Source: Arthrobacter sp. B1805 (GTDB lineage Bacteria > Actinomycetota > Actinomycetes > Actinomycetales > Micrococcaceae). From it: a stretch of 64,000 nt of DNA. Made by a program: the position numbers and the translations under genes. The first letter of the stretch is position 1. Every line of letters begins with the position of its first letter. Shown here one piece after another: positions 63,684-64,000 of this stretch. A model generated the notes under the pieces. The model searched no databases and had not been told where the DNA came from. It saw nothing but the letters and a program-made list of their open reading frames with translations. The stretch is taken from NCBI RefSeq assembly GCF_002929745.1, contig NZ_PJIQ01000005.1, forward strand, positions 224,210 to 288,209, in the 5' to 3' direction.

Positions 63684-63819
63684 GGCAGCGCGGTCCTCTC
63701 GTCAGGTGCCGGCACATCATCGCCGGCTGGTCTCTATTTTGCTGTGGGTACTCTCCATCTATGGAACCACGAAGCCCGGTCGCCCGAAGCATCGCGCACT
63801 CGGCATGAGGAGGAATGTG
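63684..63819. other. Promoter region between the 5S rRNA gene end and the TPR-like gene
   Basis: This stretch should hold the promoter of the minus-strand TPR-like gene. An AT-rich block (CAAAATAG on the minus strand, near 63737) is the only -10-like sequence; I could not assign a -35. A short inverted repeat GCCGGC occurs twice near 63708-63725. Confidence 0.35.
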
Positions 63820-63882
63820 ATGGATAGCTCCACCAGGGCCCGCCCGTTCAACAACCGGCTGATCGCGGACGTGCAACTCTAG
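63820..63882 (+). CDS. Possible small ORF (20 residues)
   Basis: An ATG at 63820 preceded by GAGGAGG at good spacing opens MDSSTRARPFNNRLIADVQL and stops at TAG. It is convergent to nothing and lies next to the end of the 5S rRNA gene on the other strand. No family is recognised. The strong ribosome binding site is the only support; the same frame is open further upstream. Confidence 0.35.
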   Translation: MDSSTRARPFNNRLIADVQL

Positions 63883-63916
63883 GCGTTGCGCGCCTCTCGC
63901 TCCGGGGGGTGGGTGG

Positions 63917-63960
63917 TTAAAGGGGTGAAGGCCCCGCACCTGGTGGTGTGGGGCCTTCAC
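63917..63960 (-). terminator. Terminator of the rRNA operon
   Basis: GTGAAGGCCCC (63925-63935) pairs with GGGGCCTTCAC (63950-63960) in an 11-bp stem. On the minus strand it is followed by CCCCTTTAACC. It lies 10 bases after the 5S rRNA 3' end. Confidence 0.88.
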
Positions 63961-63970
63961 TGTAATGGTT

Positions 63971-64000
63971 GTCCGGCGGTGTCCTACTCTCCCACACTCT
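63971..64000 (-). rRNA. rrf: 5S rRNA, 3' end (cut by window edge)
   Basis: The minus strand reads AGAGTGTGGGAGAGTAGGAC followed by ACCGCCGGAC, the typical actinobacterial 5S 3' end (GAGAGTAGGACACCGCCGGAC form). About 90 bases of the gene and the 23S and 16S genes must lie beyond the window. Confidence 0.9.

Overview
The window looks like the chromosome of a high-GC actinobacterium, most likely of the Micrococcaceae (Arthrobacter-like). Supporting signs are strongly GC-biased codons, many GTG and TTG starts, a mycothione reductase (a mycothiol user), a class II DAHP synthase, a GarA/FtsR/bifunctional-nuclease block, a PASTA kinase beside an Rv2175c-like gene, and a MurE whose substrate motif fits L-lysine rather than meso-diaminopimelate. 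Assignment to genus is inference. Comparisons with Mycobacterium tuberculosis gene order (Rv numbers) are from memory.

Three conserved actinobacterial gene blocks are joined here. (1) Positions 1-25.4 kb correspond to the Rv2154-Rv2187 neighbourhood. The division and cell-wall cluster runs on the minus strand from mraZ (10.6 kb) through rsmH, an FtsL-like gene, ftsI, murE, murF, mraY and murD into ftsW, which the window edge cuts. Behind it come a DUF3040 membrane protein, dinB, a polyprenyl synthase, an Rv2175c-like DNA-binding protein, a secreted four-LysM lytic transglycosylase, a PASTA Ser/Thr kinase, class II DAHP synthase, a PlsC acyltransferase, a ROK glucokinase and a long-chain acyl-CoA synthetase. 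(2) Positions 25.4-36.4 kb hold mycothione reductase, an EspI-like MinD ATPase, pyruvate carboxylase, an orphan ParA ATPase, and the Rv1826-Rv1830-like set (gcvH, garA, ftsR, bifunctional nuclease, MerR), followed by tRNA-Pro(GGG). (3) Positions 36.4-63.7 kb correspond to Rv1691-Rv1713: an RG-rich TPR-like protein, a HAD phosphatase, a small protein, tlyA, nadK, recN, pyrG, an ADP-ribose-type Nudix gene and xerD; then parA, scpA, scpB, rluB, tyrA, cmk and der. Between xerD and parA sits a 9-kb accessory segment: dctA with a DcuS/CitA-type two-component system, a GntR regulator with prpD-prpB-prpC (methylcitrate cycle), and an MTH1-like Nudix gene. The window ends with the 3' end of a 5S rRNA, so an rRNA operon lies just beyond it, on the minus strand.

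Many adjacent genes overlap by 4 bases (ATGA or GTGA), which points to translational coupling (murD/mraY, mraY/murF, FtsL-like/rsmH, kinase/regulator, cmk/tyrA, recN/pyrG, nadK/recN). Four genes that begin transcription units (dinB, the PASTA kinase, aroG, mtr) have a TAnnnT box 6-7 bases before a GTG start and no ribosome binding site, the pattern of leaderless mRNA. Regulatory signals include three MraZ boxes with a 10-bp period before mraZ, a possible MtrA-type repeat before the LysM gene, paired TGTATACACT sites before the GntR gene, and a hairpin that covers the parA stop codon and the scpA ribosome binding site.

No phage, insertion sequence, CRISPR array, defence system or biosynthetic cluster was seen. 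The window is mostly conserved housekeeping chromosome. The less-explained parts are the RG-rich and repeat-bearing proteins, the orphan MinD/ParA ATPases, the scpA hairpin and a possible 20-residue ORF beside the rRNA operon.
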